Shown here: one piece after another, positions 1 to 9,285 of the stretch
Position numbering within the stretch: position 1 is the first letter of the stretch
Layout: every line of letters begins with the position of its first letter
Source: a virus
Direction: 5' to 3' (one strand)
DNA: 50,973 nt
Virus record (IMG/VR): IMGVR_UViG_3300018080_000032
Location: 1-50,973 of that record
Translations under genes and position numbers: made by a program
Notes under the pieces: model-generated
What the model saw: only the letters and a program-made list of their open reading frames with translations
Told to the model about the DNA's origin: nothing
Databases searched by the model: none

Positions 1-123
1 TCTGAGCGGGGGCAATCCTGTCCAGGGGCCGCCCCCGCTCACCCTACGTCTCTCTACCGGATATGTCGGCAACCAACGCCAGGACTCTGGCCTTCCCTTG
101 CGTGCAATCACCCGGCACCAACA
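1..123. repeat. Terminal direct repeat, left copy
   Basis: These 123 bases are identical to 50851-50973 at the other end. An exact end overlap of about this size is what an assembler leaves when it opens a circular contig. It contains the end of the first tail-tip gene and the hairpin at 3-41, so the cut point looks arbitrary rather than a packaging end. Confidence 0.97.
3..41 (-). terminator. Strong hairpin between tail and lysis operons
   Basis: TGAGCGGGGGC (3-13) and GCCCCCGCTCA (31-41) are perfect 11-bp inverted repeats around a 17-base loop. The hairpin begins 3 bases after the stop of the last tail gene (minus strand) and precedes the lysis genes on the circle (second copy 50853-50891). 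There is no clear U-tract, so it may be a weak terminator or an mRNA 3'-end stabiliser. Confidence 0.65.
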
Positions 124-439
124 AGGTTAGGTCGATCGTGTCCGCCGCCGTGTAGACCTTGCCCTTGGTGCAGTAGGCACCGGTTGTCTCCGGCGTGCCT
201 CGGTAGGTTCCCACCGTTCCTTCGGTCACCTCTGTGTTGTCAACCCAGCCATCAGGATCGAGCCCGTCGCCGGCGTCAATCGTCGGATTCGTGCCGTTCC
301 AGGCTTCCGCGATCTTGACCCATACCGCGAGAACAAAGACGTCGGCCGCGAGCGACACGCTTGCGTGCGCCCCGCCGCCGTCTCCGAAGCCGATCTCGTC
401 TCCGACGATCAACCAGGTCTTCGCGATCTCCTGAGTCAT
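44..439 (-). CDS. Hypothetical tail-tip protein
   Basis: 131 residues, no recognised family. The start overlaps the end of the Gp37-like tail protein by 4 bases, so it is co-translated as the last gene of the tail operon. The sequence is acidic and beta-rich with no signal peptide or membrane helix. Its position downstream of the tail-tip genes suggests a minor virion protein or a carbohydrate-binding or receptor-binding accessory. Function is inferred from location only. Confidence 0.7.
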   Translation of the reverse strand: MTQEIAKTWLIVGDEIGFGDGGGAHASVSLAADVFVLAVWVKIAEAWNGTNPTIDAGDGLDPDGWVDNTEVTEGTVGTYRGTPETTGAYCTKGKVYTAADTIDLTLLVPGDCTQGKARVLALVADISGRET

Positions 440-1686
440 CCGTCGGCTCCCCGGAAGCGCGAGTTGTGGAAAAGTCCGCCGGGCACTCCCACAAACTCCT
501 CGTTGTGCCGGGCGAAACCGCGCCGCATGGTGACATCTCCTACGGCGACAGACAGGTCGAATGGTCTGTCCCCCGACTGCTCGAGGTCCCAGCTTCGGAC
601 CACGCCAGTGCCGCTAACGCCGAAGATCTCGCAGCCCCAGCTGACCTTGTCCCGCTGCGAATAGCGAACGCCGGAGGCGCTGTTGAACTGAGCCGCGACC
701 GTGTCAGTGAGCGACAACGTGACGAATTCTTGCGCAGCGCCTTGCTCGTCGAGTAGCGCCGCGGCTTCGGTGGCCGATGCGGAGTATGTGCCGTTCTGTA
801 GCGTGGCTGTGCCCTCAAAGTTCCCGATACTAGACACGCTCGACGGATCCGAGTCCCATGCGACCGTCTGCGGTGAGCCACTACCGGAGCCGAACACGGC
901 CAGGATATTGACCACTTCTTCGTAGGATTCGACTACATCGAGCGCCTTCACCGCCCCCTTACGGGGCGTCAGAAGCACGCGCCTGCTATAGTCGTTATTC
1001 TCGTACGTGGTTGCGACGCGCACCTCGTGCGTTCCGGCTGGGTTCTCAACCGTGTAGAGATAGAGCCCGTCCTTCGCGGCCACGTGGAAGCAGAAACCTC
1101 TTAGGTTGTTGCGCGACTGCTCGTTGACGGTGATGCTGTTGCCGTTGCCCTGGTTGGCCTGGCCCTGGTACGTCCAATAGGGCCCGGCGCTGCCGCGCGT
1201 CTCGGGGTAGTTTGTGGGAGTCACCGGCGAAGGACCCCATGCATTGCGCACCGCCGTGAGGATGATGTCGTCGGAGTAGGTACTGTAGCTGGCATCCGAG
1301 TTCGTCGCGCTGAGGTTGATTCCGCGGCGCAGGATGTTGTTCAGCCAGGTCTCGCCGGTGAACTGGATCCGAGCGCTATCGGGCGTGCCGTCGTGGATCA
1401 AGCGCCGAGACATGAGCGGGCCTGACCAGGCCGGCGTCGTGTCGTTGCGAATATACGCGTCGATCGACCAGTGATACCAGGCGTTGTAGGGGTTGAAGGC
1501 GTCAGCATCGTTGGCGACCTCGTCGAGCCATGCGACGTCGAGGGGCACGGTCAGGCTAAACTGGCCGATCTGGTGATCGACAAGACCGCACTTCACGTGT
1601 TCCCAGTGGCCGATCCGGTACGCGCGGGCCCGCGTCGTGTTCTTGATCCAGAATGCGACGTTCCTGTGACTCAGGTAGTCGGCCAC
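436..1686 (-). CDS. Gp37-like siphovirus tail-tip/hub protein
   Basis: 416 residues. The N-terminal pattern (residues about 10-55: a strand describing the coordinate frame, then a segment ending in 'FSLTVPLDVAWLDEV') and the long beta-rich body resemble the siphovirus ReqiPepy6 Gp37-like family, which lies after the distal tail protein and is thought to form part of the tail tip. It abuts the Dit-like gene upstream (1-base overlap). Family assignment is from pattern recognition; the structural role follows from gene order. Confidence 0.6.
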   Translation of the reverse strand: MADYLSHRNVAFWIKNTTRARAYRIGHWEHVKCGLVDHQIGQFSLTVPLDVAWLDEVANDADAFNPYNAWYHWSIDAYIRNDTTPAWSGPLMSRRLIHDGTPDSARIQFTGETWLNNILRRGINLSATNSDASYSTYSDDIILTAVRNAWGPSPVTPTNYPETRGSAGPYWTYQGQANQGNGNSITVNEQSRNNLRGFCFHVAAKDGLYLYTVENPAGTHEVRVATTYENNDYSRRVLLTPRKGAVKALDVVESYEEVVNILAVFGSGSGSPQTVAWDSDPSSVSSIGNFEGTATLQNGTYSASATEAAALLDEQGAAQEFVTLSLTDTVAAQFNSASGVRYSQRDKVSWGCEIFGVSGTGVVRSWDLEQSGDRPFDLSVAVGDVTMRRGFARHNEEFVGVPGGLFHNSRFRGADG

Positions 1687-2576
1687 TACCAGCTCCCGAA
1701 CTCCGGCAACCAGACGCCGGTCAGCGTTGCTGTGCCGGTTCCCGTCGTCCGGGTCGCGGTGTAGGTCGCGCCAGCGGCCGTTGCTGGTACCCAGTCAAGC
1801 GGATTGATGCTGATGTTCGACGGGTCGCTAATCACAAGCTGTCCGCGCGTGGTGTAGCCGAAGTCGATGTAGTCGCCGTTCGCGAAAGCGCTGGCGTGGG
1901 TCAGCGTCGCGTAGGTGGTCGCCCCGATGGTGAGTGTCACAACTGTGATCGTCCCGCTGACCGAGGAGAAGGTCAGCCGACAACCAACTTCCTTGATCTG
2001 ATCCGTGCTACCCCCGAGGGTGAAGGTGTCCGGACTCGCACCAATGCTGGCCGTGTCGCTCGGCGGTGTGCCGCCCTCGATCCAGACGCCGTCCGGGTTG
2101 CGGAAGTAGACCGGATAGAGGTAGAACGTCGTCCGGTAGCCGTCATCCCGTTCGCCGTACTGGGGAGTGAAGGCGGGCCGCAGGCTCTTAGGCCGGAGCG
2201 CATGGACGTTGGCGTGCCGCGTGACTGTGGCTGGAACTGCGTTCTTGCGGCTGATCTCAAGCTCGACCAGGTCGTCGAACGGGTTGTAGCGCTGCTGCAT
2301 CAGGCCCCAGTCGTCGAGCAGCACGCGGTCTATCACGGCCTGGTCGCTCGAGGAGCCGCCGTATTCGCCGAGTATCAGCATCAGGCCAGTCCCTGGCTGA
2401 GCCTGGATGTCGCCGAGCTTCACCCGAATGCCATTGAAGAGCACCGCTTCCGGGCGGATCGTGTCGCCTTCGTTGAATTCGGGGAACAGCAGGATCGACC
2501 GGTCAACGTCGCCCACGGTCTCGGCACATGCTGTGCCGTTCCACTTGACCGTGACCTCGCTCAGCGGGGCCGTCAT
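1686..2576 (-). CDS. Distal tail protein-like (Dit position)
   Basis: 296 residues, directly after the tape measure (4-base overlap) and before the Gp37-like tip protein, the usual place of the Dit hub in siphophages. The N-terminal half (to about residue 125) is a compact mixed region with a conserved-looking 'LLDDWGLMQQRYNPFDDLVELEI' run; the C-terminal half (about 160-296) is Thr/Gly-rich beta sequence that could be a galectin-like or carbohydrate-binding module. No motif proves the role. Confidence 0.55.
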   Translation of the reverse strand: MTAPLSEVTVKWNGTACAETVGDVDRSILLFPEFNEGDTIRPEAVLFNGIRVKLGDIQAQPGTGLMLILGEYGGSSSDQAVIDRVLLDDWGLMQQRYNPFDDLVELEISRKNAVPATVTRHANVHALRPKSLRPAFTPQYGERDDGYRTTFYLYPVYFRNPDGVWIEGGTPPSDTASIGASPDTFTLGGSTDQIKEVGCRLTFSSVSGTITVVTLTIGATTYATLTHASAFANGDYIDFGYTTRGQLVISDPSNISINPLDWVPATAAGATYTATRTTGTGTATLTGVWLPEFGSW

Positions 2577-5500
2577 GTCGTCACCGCCGATCCCTCGCGT
2601 CGCTTCTCGAGCGCGCGGCCGAGCTCGTCGAGCAGAATCACGTTGTTCTTGATGTCCTTCACCGCGAGCTCGCCGAAGTTGTGGCCGCCTGGGAGTTCCA
2701 GCGTAGCGACGATCGTGTTCTGGATGGTCGGGGAGAAGTGCTCGACCTCGACCGCCTGTGCCTGCACCGGCCCCGAGAACGTGAACCCCTCGCCCGCCGT
2801 GAACGCCCCGCCTTCCGTGAAGCCCGACCCGCCGATATCAGCGAAGGCCTCGCCGAGCTCGCCGACCAGCTCGATTGTCGTCGTCAGTCCTATCGACAGG
2901 GGGTCGAAGAACATGTCCTGGATGACCGACGAGGCCTCGATCGCCGCAGTGACCAGCGGTGCGAAGATGCCCGTTCCAGCCGCCGCGCCGGTGCCCTCGC
3001 GCTGCAGTCGCTCCATCTCGCCAGGGAACCACTGCTCCATCCAATCGGCGAATCCCGCTGCCCGGAAGCCCTCCTTACCAGCGTAGGACTGGGCGCGCTG
3101 CCATAGCCGCTGGTAGTAGGCTAGCGTCTTGCCTTCTTCGCCCCCGGTGGCGGCCCCGAGGGGGTCACCTAGGTCGAGTCGAATCGGTATGGCGATTGGC
3201 TGCTCGGCCTGGCTCCGGAACTCAGCTACGCCCTGGGCGATCGCGTCGATGGCCGTCAGCGTCGCCTGTTCCGTCTCGTCGATGCTTGTTCCTGCCAGAT
3301 CCACGATTGTGGCCACGCCGCCGGAGCCGGCCTGCGTCGTCTGTTCGATCGCCCGCTCCGCCTCCTTGGCCGACTGGCCGTAGATCTCCGCGGCCCGGCG
3401 CCCGATCTCTTCGGCGATTCGCTGAGCCTCGCGCACTAGCGCGTCGATCTCTTCCTGACTATGGTCGAGGAGCGCCAGTTCGTAGGCGAACTCGGCTGCA
3501 ATATCGGCCATTCGCTGCTGATGTCGGTCGCGCTCCGCGTCGACGCGAAGATCGTGATTGTCCTTCCATGCATCGTAGGCGTCCCGCTCAGCCTCCTTTA
3601 GTCCATCAATGCGGGCCGTCTCCGCGTTGTGGAACTCCTCAGCGACTCTCTCGCGTTCGGCGATGCCTTCCAGGATCGTCTGGACGCGGTCCTGCTCGAT
3701 CTTCAGCAGGTACTCCTCGTTGGCGATGTGCTCCTTCAGCTTGTCGATCTCGGCCTGCTTCGCATCGATGATCGATTGCTGGGCGCCGATCTGGCCGCCG
3801 AGGTCCCTCTCTATCTCGGCGAACAGGTCGCGCACCGTCGATGCGCGCTGCGAGTACCCGGCCAGTAGTAGCTCGATGCTGCGTAGTTGCTCGCCGGAGA
3901 AGAGATGCTTCGATGCCTCGAGCATCTCCCGCTGCTCTTGCGTTGTCAGGCGGATCCGCTCGGCCTGAGACTTGCGCATCTGCTCGCGCTCGCGCGCCGA
4001 ATCCGGACCGAAGACCTGTAGCGAGTCGACCACGGTCTTGAGCTCGGCGAGCTTGCCCTGGAGTAGTGCGAGCCGTTCCAGCTCGGCCGGGATGTTCAGG
4101 TCGACCTCGAGGGTCGCAAGATCGAGCTTCAGATCGGAGATGCGCTCGGCCCAGTCGGTGAGGTGCTTCTGCCACGTCTCACGCTCCTTCTTCAGTCCGT
4201 CCATCACCGACTTGTGCCGCTTGTCCTCGGCATCCTGCAGGTCATCGAGGGCTGCCATGGCGGCATCGTAGGCCGCCTTCCGAGCCTCGGCCTCGTCTTC
4301 GAGCATCTGCATCACCGCCTCGTTGACCCGCTCCGCGTAGTTCTCGGCCCCCTCCTGGGCCCGCTCGATTGCCTCTACTGCCCTATCGTGGGCCTCCTCG
4401 ACAGCTTCCGCTCCGGCGACCCACGTCTCGTAGACCTCCTCGAGCCGTCGCTCCTCGTCGTCGAGCTGCTTCATACGCTCTTCGTAGGCGGCCTTGGCGT
4501 TGTCCTTCTGGACCTCGATGGCCTCGACATACCACTCCTTCTGCGAGCCGGACGCCGCCTTGTCGAGCTGGTCGAGGTGCTCGTCGTGGGATTCCTTCAG
4601 CTTACGGCGCGTCTCCTCGAGGCTCTTGCGGTACGCCTCCATCCGCTGCTCAAGGTTGTCCCAGTCCTTCACCTCGACCTGAGGATTGACGTCGGCCCAC
4701 ACGGTCTCGAACTCGGAGCGCAGTTGATCGAGCTCGGACCTCAAGCCCATCAGGTCGTTGATGGCCTCGCGCATCGCATCGAGCGGTAGCTGGCCGCCGT
4801 AGCGGATGCCTAGGGCCAGGCCCTCCATGATCAGGCGCCCGATCTCCATCATCAGACGGGACGGCGACTCGATGCCGAAGAACTGCTTGATGATGGCGGG
4901 TAGGGCCTCTATCTTCTCGGCCACCCACCCCTTGATGATCTCCCAGGCGTAGTCCATCCCGTCCTTAAGGCCGGTCATGATGTCCTCGCCGATCTTGCTC
5001 AGGTCGACGCTCTTGAACTTGTCGACTAGCCTGTCCCACTCGCGCTTCAGGTTCTTGAAGAATCCGACGATCTTCTTGACAGCCTTGTCGGTCTTGCCCT
5101 GGATATCGCCCCAATTCTGGGTCCAGGCCATGTAGAGAACGCCGATGAGGACGAGTAGCAGGCCGATACCGGTGGAGCCAAGAAGGAGCTGGATCGCGGT
5201 GCGCATCACGCCGGTGGAGATCGCCCCGGTAGCCATCGCAGCCTGGTAGGCCTTGAGGGCGGTAACGGCAGCATTTACAGCGCCCCCGATCATCAAACCG
5301 GCCTTGAACAGGGCGAGAACGGCGATGAAGTTGACGACGATCTGCTTGTTGTCCTTGATCCAGCCGAGAATGTCCTGGATCGCCTCAAGGGCGCCCTGCA
5401 CGGCCTCCTTGTTTTCGTCCCACATGTCGCGCATCTCGACGAGGGTTTCGTAGAGCTCGGATTGCTCGGTGCCGGCCTCGCCGCTGGCCTCGCCGGTCAG

Positions 5501-6730
5501 AAGCATCCGCTCGTTGTAGGAAGCGGACTGCTCCTCGGCAAGCCCCAGCGCGTTTCGCACGTCATCGATCGCCGGGATGAGAGTGGTGTTGATGAACTGC
5601 TTGGCCGTGTCGATTGCGCCCGGCATGGCATCGCGGAACATCGTCACGACGTCTTGGGCGACGGGAAGAAGGGCATCACCGAGAGCAGCCATGCCATCCG
5701 CCGCCATGGCTTTGATCTGCTTCGCCGCGTTAGGCAGAGAGGAGGCGGCCGTCCGCTCGAAATCGCCCGCAGCCTTTGTGCTGTCCTCCTGGATGAGCGC
5801 CCACGCGGCTTGAGCCTTGGCGCCCGCATCCAGCTCGCCGATGGACTCCTTGACGGAGCCAGCTGTCTTGCGCTGGGCCGACTCTAGACGCAGCTGCGAT
5901 TCGCGCGCCTCGAGGCTCTCAGCGCCGTATTTCGCGACGACACCGGCATGCTTCTCCTGAGCAATGGCCAGCTTCTCGGCGGCTCCCTCGGCCACGGTGT
6001 GTGTGTAGGTGACCTCGACCAGGCCCATCTCGAGAGCCTTGGCCTCGATGCGCGCCTGGTTGAGATTGACTCCGAGGGCCTTCAGCGGCTCCGCCTCACC
6101 GACGAGCCCAGCCCGCAACTTCTCGAGCACGTCCGCCGTCGGCAGGTTGTTGAACGAGCCCAGATCAGCCGCGAGCTGCACGATCTCCGTCGACATTCCA
6201 GCGGCGGCCTCTTCGTTGAGGCCCATTGCCACCAGTAGGTTGCCGTACGTACCCGACGCTTCCAGCGCTTCCCCCCGGCTCATGCCGAGGGCCATGGCCG
6301 AGTCGGCGGCGAACTCATCGATGATGTGCGCACTCTCGCCGAAGACGACGTTCACCTTGTTCTGACTCTCGGACACGTCCGAGGCCATCATCACTGACTT
6401 CAGCCCGAATCCAGCGGCGGCGATACCGCCAGCCGCGAGCCCCGCGATCGCCCACTTGGCCGCCTTGCCGAGAAGCTCCATCTGCCGTGAGGAGCTAGCG
6501 GCCGCATCGCCGGCGGCCTTCACGTCCCGGGCGGCCCCTTCGGCTTCGTCACCTAGGCCTTCCACGCGATCGCCAGCGCTCTCAGCCGACTTGCCGAACC
6601 CTACTACTTCGGTGTCAGCCACCTCAGCGGCTTCCGCCACGCCAACGACCTCCGCCTTCACCGCGCGGAGATCGCCGGTGTCGGCATCGGTGTCGATGAC
6701 GAGTACGACTTCGGTTCGGCCGCTGCTCAC
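2573..6730 (-). CDS. Tail tape measure protein
   Basis: 1385 residues, the longest gene. Residues about 70-110 carry a Gly/Ala-rich segment, and residues about 450-535 two hydrophobic helices (for example 'LLLGSTGIGLLLVLIGVLYM'). The second half (about 660-1150) is very long charged coiled coil rich in Glu, Arg and Ala. It starts at GTG, overlapping the TGA of the frameshifted chaperone (GTGA, 6727-6730). Preceding G/GT chaperones and following Dit-like protein fit the siphovirus order. Length should set the tail at roughly 200 nm by the usual 1.5 A per residue rule. Confidence 0.93.
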   Translation of the reverse strand: MSSGRTEVVLVIDTDADTGDLRAVKAEVVGVAEAAEVADTEVVGFGKSAESAGDRVEGLGDEAEGAARDVKAAGDAAASSSRQMELLGKAAKWAIAGLAAGGIAAAGFGLKSVMMASDVSESQNKVNVVFGESAHIIDEFAADSAMALGMSRGEALEASGTYGNLLVAMGLNEEAAAGMSTEIVQLAADLGSFNNLPTADVLEKLRAGLVGEAEPLKALGVNLNQARIEAKALEMGLVEVTYTHTVAEGAAEKLAIAQEKHAGVVAKYGAESLEARESQLRLESAQRKTAGSVKESIGELDAGAKAQAAWALIQEDSTKAAGDFERTAASSLPNAAKQIKAMAADGMAALGDALLPVAQDVVTMFRDAMPGAIDTAKQFINTTLIPAIDDVRNALGLAEEQSASYNERMLLTGEASGEAGTEQSELYETLVEMRDMWDENKEAVQGALEAIQDILGWIKDNKQIVVNFIAVLALFKAGLMIGGAVNAAVTALKAYQAAMATGAISTGVMRTAIQLLLGSTGIGLLLVLIGVLYMAWTQNWGDIQGKTDKAVKKIVGFFKNLKREWDRLVDKFKSVDLSKIGEDIMTGLKDGMDYAWEIIKGWVAEKIEALPAIIKQFFGIESPSRLMMEIGRLIMEGLALGIRYGGQLPLDAMREAINDLMGLRSELDQLRSEFETVWADVNPQVEVKDWDNLEQRMEAYRKSLEETRRKLKESHDEHLDQLDKAASGSQKEWYVEAIEVQKDNAKAAYEERMKQLDDEERRLEEVYETWVAGAEAVEEAHDRAVEAIERAQEGAENYAERVNEAVMQMLEDEAEARKAAYDAAMAALDDLQDAEDKRHKSVMDGLKKERETWQKHLTDWAERISDLKLDLATLEVDLNIPAELERLALLQGKLAELKTVVDSLQVFGPDSAREREQMRKSQAERIRLTTQEQREMLEASKHLFSGEQLRSIELLLAGYSQRASTVRDLFAEIERDLGGQIGAQQSIIDAKQAEIDKLKEHIANEEYLLKIEQDRVQTILEGIAERERVAEEFHNAETARIDGLKEAERDAYDAWKDNHDLRVDAERDRHQQRMADIAAEFAYELALLDHSQEEIDALVREAQRIAEEIGRRAAEIYGQSAKEAERAIEQTTQAGSGGVATIVDLAGTSIDETEQATLTAIDAIAQGVAEFRSQAEQPIAIPIRLDLGDPLGAATGGEEGKTLAYYQRLWQRAQSYAGKEGFRAAGFADWMEQWFPGEMERLQREGTGAAAGTGIFAPLVTAAIEASSVIQDMFFDPLSIGLTTTIELVGELGEAFADIGGSGFTEGGAFTAGEGFTFSGPVQAQAVEVEHFSPTIQNTIVATLELPGGHNFGELAVKDIKNNVILLDELGRALEKRREGSAVTT

Positions 6731-6944
6731 TTCTTGCCCTTCTTACCAGCCTTCTTGACCTTCTCGGCCTGCTTCTTCTCCTGGGCCAACAGCTCGTTGA
6801 CCATCTCGTCGATCACCGGCTCCTCGTCGGCCCTCAGCGCCCGCAGGTCTTCCATCGTGAACTGGCACCCGTTCCGGCCCAGCACAGCCAACCGCCACAA
6901 GTTACGGTAGAGCTGCGCATGGCGTGGATCATCGAAGCGCCCGT
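6727..6944 (-). CDS. Tail assembly chaperone frameshift extension (T part of GT)
   Basis: This frame has no good start of its own and is -1 to the upstream gene. It encodes a segment containing 'LYRNLWRLAVLGRNG' and 'MEDLRALRADEEPVIDEM' and ends in a Lys-rich tail (KKAGKKGKK). A stop in the same -1 frame at 7039-7041 limits the shift to between 7039 and 6945, and the only A-run there is GGAAAAAG at 7010-7017. The stop overlaps the tape measure GTG start. This is the classic G/GT layout of long-tailed phages. Confidence 0.78.
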
Positions 6945-7400
6945 CTACTCCTCTGAGCTGTCCGGTATCTCTTCGGAAGCAGGCTCGGATCCGGCGGGTG
7001 CTTCCGTCGCTTTTTCCACCTCGACGGTCTCCTCCGTGTCACCCGTCTTCTCGCGCGAGTACTTCGTCACGAAGCGGCCGATCTGCGCCGCTGCCCGCGG
7101 GTGAAGCCCCTCGATCTTGCTGGCCACGATCCGCTTCTGTTGACCGTCCCTGCTCTCCAGAGACCACGTGAGGAGCCAGGTCTTCATCTCGGCCATCTCG
7201 CGCTTCTTCGCGTCCACCACGAAGATCTGGCGCCCCTCGTCGTCCGTGATACCAACCAGCGCCGCCGACCGAATGTCGAGCTGCTCGCCGTAGGTGATCA
7301 TCTCCCGTACGAAGATCGTCTCGCCCTCGAGCGCGCCGTCCTCGAAGGTGTGCGAGATGTTCGCCTTCGTGTCGACGAAGAAGAAATCCAGCTTGCCCAT
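6945..7400 (-). CDS. Tail assembly chaperone (G product)
   Basis: 151 residues, located between the tail tube genes and the tape measure. It is acidic toward the C-terminus (many Glu/Ser), typical of the short product of the tail chaperone pair that binds the tape measure during assembly. The start ATG at 7400 has a CAGGAG ribosome site. A -1 frameshift before its stop would join it to the frame at 6727-6944. Confidence 0.8.
   Translation of the reverse strand: MGKLDFFFVDTKANISHTFEDGALEGETIFVREMITYGEQLDIRSAALVGITDDEGRQIFVVDAKKREMAEMKTWLLTWSLESRDGQQKRIVASKIEGLHPRAAAQIGRFVTKYSREKTGDTEETVEVEKATEAPAGSEPASEEIPDSSEE
7010..7017 (-). promoter_or_regulatory. Probable -1 frameshift slippery site
   Basis: Minus-strand GGAAAAAG, read in the zero frame as GAA AAA G. 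It is the only homopolymer run between the last -1-frame stop (7039) and the zero-frame stop (6945). It is not a perfect X XXY YYZ heptamer, because the P-site re-pairs imperfectly. The existence of the frameshift is well supported by the two frames; the exact site is inferred. Confidence 0.6.
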
Positions 7401-7513
7401 AGTCGTTTGCTCCTGTTGTACTGATGGCCCGAGCGCGGGCGGGCACTATGGGCGCATCCCGTCCGCTCTCGGGCCTTGGAACTCCCAGCCGCGGCGCCAC
7501 GCGGCATGCAGGC

Positions 7514-7933
7514 TTAGTCGAGCACCCAGCTACCGGTGATGACCAGCTCGATCTCGAGGAGCGTCTCGTCCTCCGATGGCTGCACGGGCTTGCAGCTCTG
7601 GATGAAGCAGTCGCCCGTGAAGGTCCAGCCCGACTCGAACGTCCACACGCAATCGCGCGGCTCGCCGGTGCCCATGCCCTCCCAGAAGGCAGCCTTCGCA
7701 TCAGGCGAGCCGCCGGCGTTGGGCTCCATTGTGATCTTCACGTTGTCGCAGCGCTGGAAGCCGGTGCGAGCGTAGCGCGGCTCGGTGTCACACGAGCCGG
7801 TCAGCTCCTGCAGCTTCGAGATGATCGCGCCGGCGCCTTCCACGTCGCCCACGATGACCGAATCCCAGGTCGTCAGGGAGTCGCTCTGGTTGTCGATCTG
7901 AATAACTCGGTCGCTTGGTCCAGGTGCAGCCAT
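7514..7933 (-). CDS. Tail tube/major tail protein candidate
   Basis: 139 residues, beta-rich, between the head-tail connectors and the chaperones. Its leader is almost identical to that of the major capsid gene: stop TAA of the upstream gene, then GGGAGATAGAC, one base, then ATG. Sharing a strong ribosome site with the capsid gene suggests a high-copy virion protein, which in this position would be the tail tube subunit. No family motif recognised. Confidence 0.6.
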   Translation of the reverse strand: MAAPGPSDRVIQIDNQSDSLTTWDSVIVGDVEGAGAIISKLQELTGSCDTEPRYARTGFQRCDNVKITMEPNAGGSPDAKAAFWEGMGTGEPRDCVWTFESGWTFTGDCFIQSCKPVQPSEDETLLEIELVITGSWVLD

Positions 7934-7945
7934 GGTCTATCTCCC

Positions 7946-8692
7946 TTAGAGTCGATCGAAGCCGATGAAGGTCGTGTCTGTCTCGGAGCCGCCCGGGGTT
8001 CCGGCATGGGCACCCTTGCAGGCCACATAGCGCTCCACCGTCCCGCTGACGGTGACCCGCTGACCGGATGTCGGCCAGGCGGTGATCTGTGTGAAGCTCA
8101 CGAGCGTCCCGAAGGTGATGTCGTCTGCGCTGTCGATAACCTCGTGAGTGATGCCGTCACCACCGTCGAGGTCCCCGTCCGTCGAGATCAGGTGCGCGAT
8201 GCCGCCGTTGGCAGACGATGCGCTGTTGTCCTGCGAGCTCGCCTCGGTGTCCCAGTCGGTGGTCTCGGCCGTCAAGTTGTGAAGGATGATGCCGAGCTCG
8301 AGCTTCCCCTCGACCTTGCCCCCGAAGTCGAAGCACGTGAGCTCCCCGCCCGGTTGCAGCACGCCCACCTTGGCGTCGTGGATGCGACAGCCCACGTAGG
8401 TACTACCGATGGCATCCGTGTTGAATGGCGAGAAGCAGACCACACGCGCACTGCTGGCCAGCGCGTGCATGCTGTCCATCAGTGCCTGCAGGTCATCCTC
8501 GGCCCACAGCACGAGTCCGAGCTCGCCGTCCTCCTGAAAGCCGACGGCCGCGTAGGTGGGCTCGGTCTCAAATGGCCCTTCTTTCTCCTGCAGCCGCTGC
8601 TTCCGAGCCGGTGTATCGAATTCCTTGGTGTAGCCGCTGGTCGAGAGCGCTATCTGGTCGTAGTACAGGAACCGTGCGGATGGGCCACTCAT
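7946..8692 (-). CDS. Tail tube-like or second major tail protein
   Basis: 248 residues, upstream of the smaller tail protein and 4 bases into the preceding gene. Residues about 1-150 resemble tail-tube-type beta sandwiches ('GFQEDGELGLVLWAEDDL'). The C-terminal 90 residues form a separate Thr/Gly-rich beta domain, like the decorating Ig-type domains on some tail tubes. Which of this gene and the 139-residue neighbour forms the tube cannot be decided from sequence. Confidence 0.55.
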   Translation of the reverse strand: MSGPSARFLYYDQIALSTSGYTKEFDTPARKQRLQEKEGPFETEPTYAAVGFQEDGELGLVLWAEDDLQALMDSMHALASSARVVCFSPFNTDAIGSTYVGCRIHDAKVGVLQPGGELTCFDFGGKVEGKLELGIILHNLTAETTDWDTEASSQDNSASSANGGIAHLISTDGDLDGGDGITHEVIDSADDITFGTLVSFTQITAWPTSGQRVTVSGTVERYVACKGAHAGTPGGSETDTTFIGFDRL

Positions 8693-9285
8693 TCGGCCAC
8701 CTCCAAGTACTCCAGCACGTCGGGCTTCGTGATCTTCCCGTCAGTGCCGCTACCAGCGATGAGGTCCGGATCCAGCCCGTGCTCAGCGATCAGCTCTGCC
8801 GCGGCGTTCGACATCGCCGGGCCCTGCGGGGCCTCGCCGCCCGTCTCGTCGGTGACATCCGAAGTCGGAACGATGACTACTGCGTTCGGGTCGCGCTCCA
8901 CGGGAACCAGGGCTCGCACCTCGGGATACTCGACCTGGAGATCCGCCATGCTCACCATCCCGCAGGCACCCGTCGGCTCGATCATCGATACGTCGAGCTT
9001 GTGGTCGGCGATGAGCTCCGCTGCGGCGTAGACGTCGTCATCCCCGTTCTCTTCGCAGATCCAGCCATGCTCCGTCATCCAATCGATGCTGGCTGCCGGG
9101 ACACCGACAACGATCTCTCCTGGCTCGTAGGACTTCATCGCCGCGTTCTTCTCGCGCTGGGCGACGGTCTCCTTGTTGAGGATCCGCGCCAGCAACGCAT
9201 CGTCCGCTATCACGTGGATCCGGAAGTCCGGCCGGCCAGGAAGCGGTAGGACCCTCCGTGGTACCGTGTCTCTCAGTTCTGTCAT
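8689..9285 (-). CDS. Virion-region protein with two E3-binding-like helical domains
   Basis: 198 residues with the ATG at 9285, chosen over an ATG 24 bases upstream because ATGA overlaps the previous stop and a GGGAGA site sits 8 bases before it. The C-terminus (about residues 155-195: 'AAELIAEHGLDPDLIAGSG', then 'GKITKPDVLEYL') closely matches the peripheral-subunit-binding (E3_binding) fold, with its helix-GSG-helix DV signature. A weaker second copy lies at about 80-115 ('AAAELIADHKLDVSMIEPTG...VSMADLQ'). In phages such domains probably mediate protein-protein contacts. The N-terminal 70 residues are unrecognised. Confidence 0.6.
   Translation of the reverse strand: MTELRDTVPRRVLPLPGRPDFRIHVIADDALLARILNKETVAQREKNAAMKSYEPGEIVVGVPAASIDWMTEHGWICEENGDDDVYAAAELIADHKLDVSMIEPTGACGMVSMADLQVEYPEVRALVPVERDPNAVVIVPTSDVTDETGGEAPQGPAMSNAAAELIAEHGLDPDLIAGSGTDGKITKPDVLEYLEVAE

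Noticed and set aside
1-123. Genuine short terminal repeats of a linear virion
   Set aside because: Ends fall inside a gene end and hairpin, and exact short end overlap is usual for circular contigs; a real packaging end would need read-start evidence.
1653-3106. Long plus-strand frames opposite the tail genes
   Set aside because: Shadows of the minus-strand genes in GC-rich DNA: no ribosome sites, Arg/Pro/Ala-rich, no family features.
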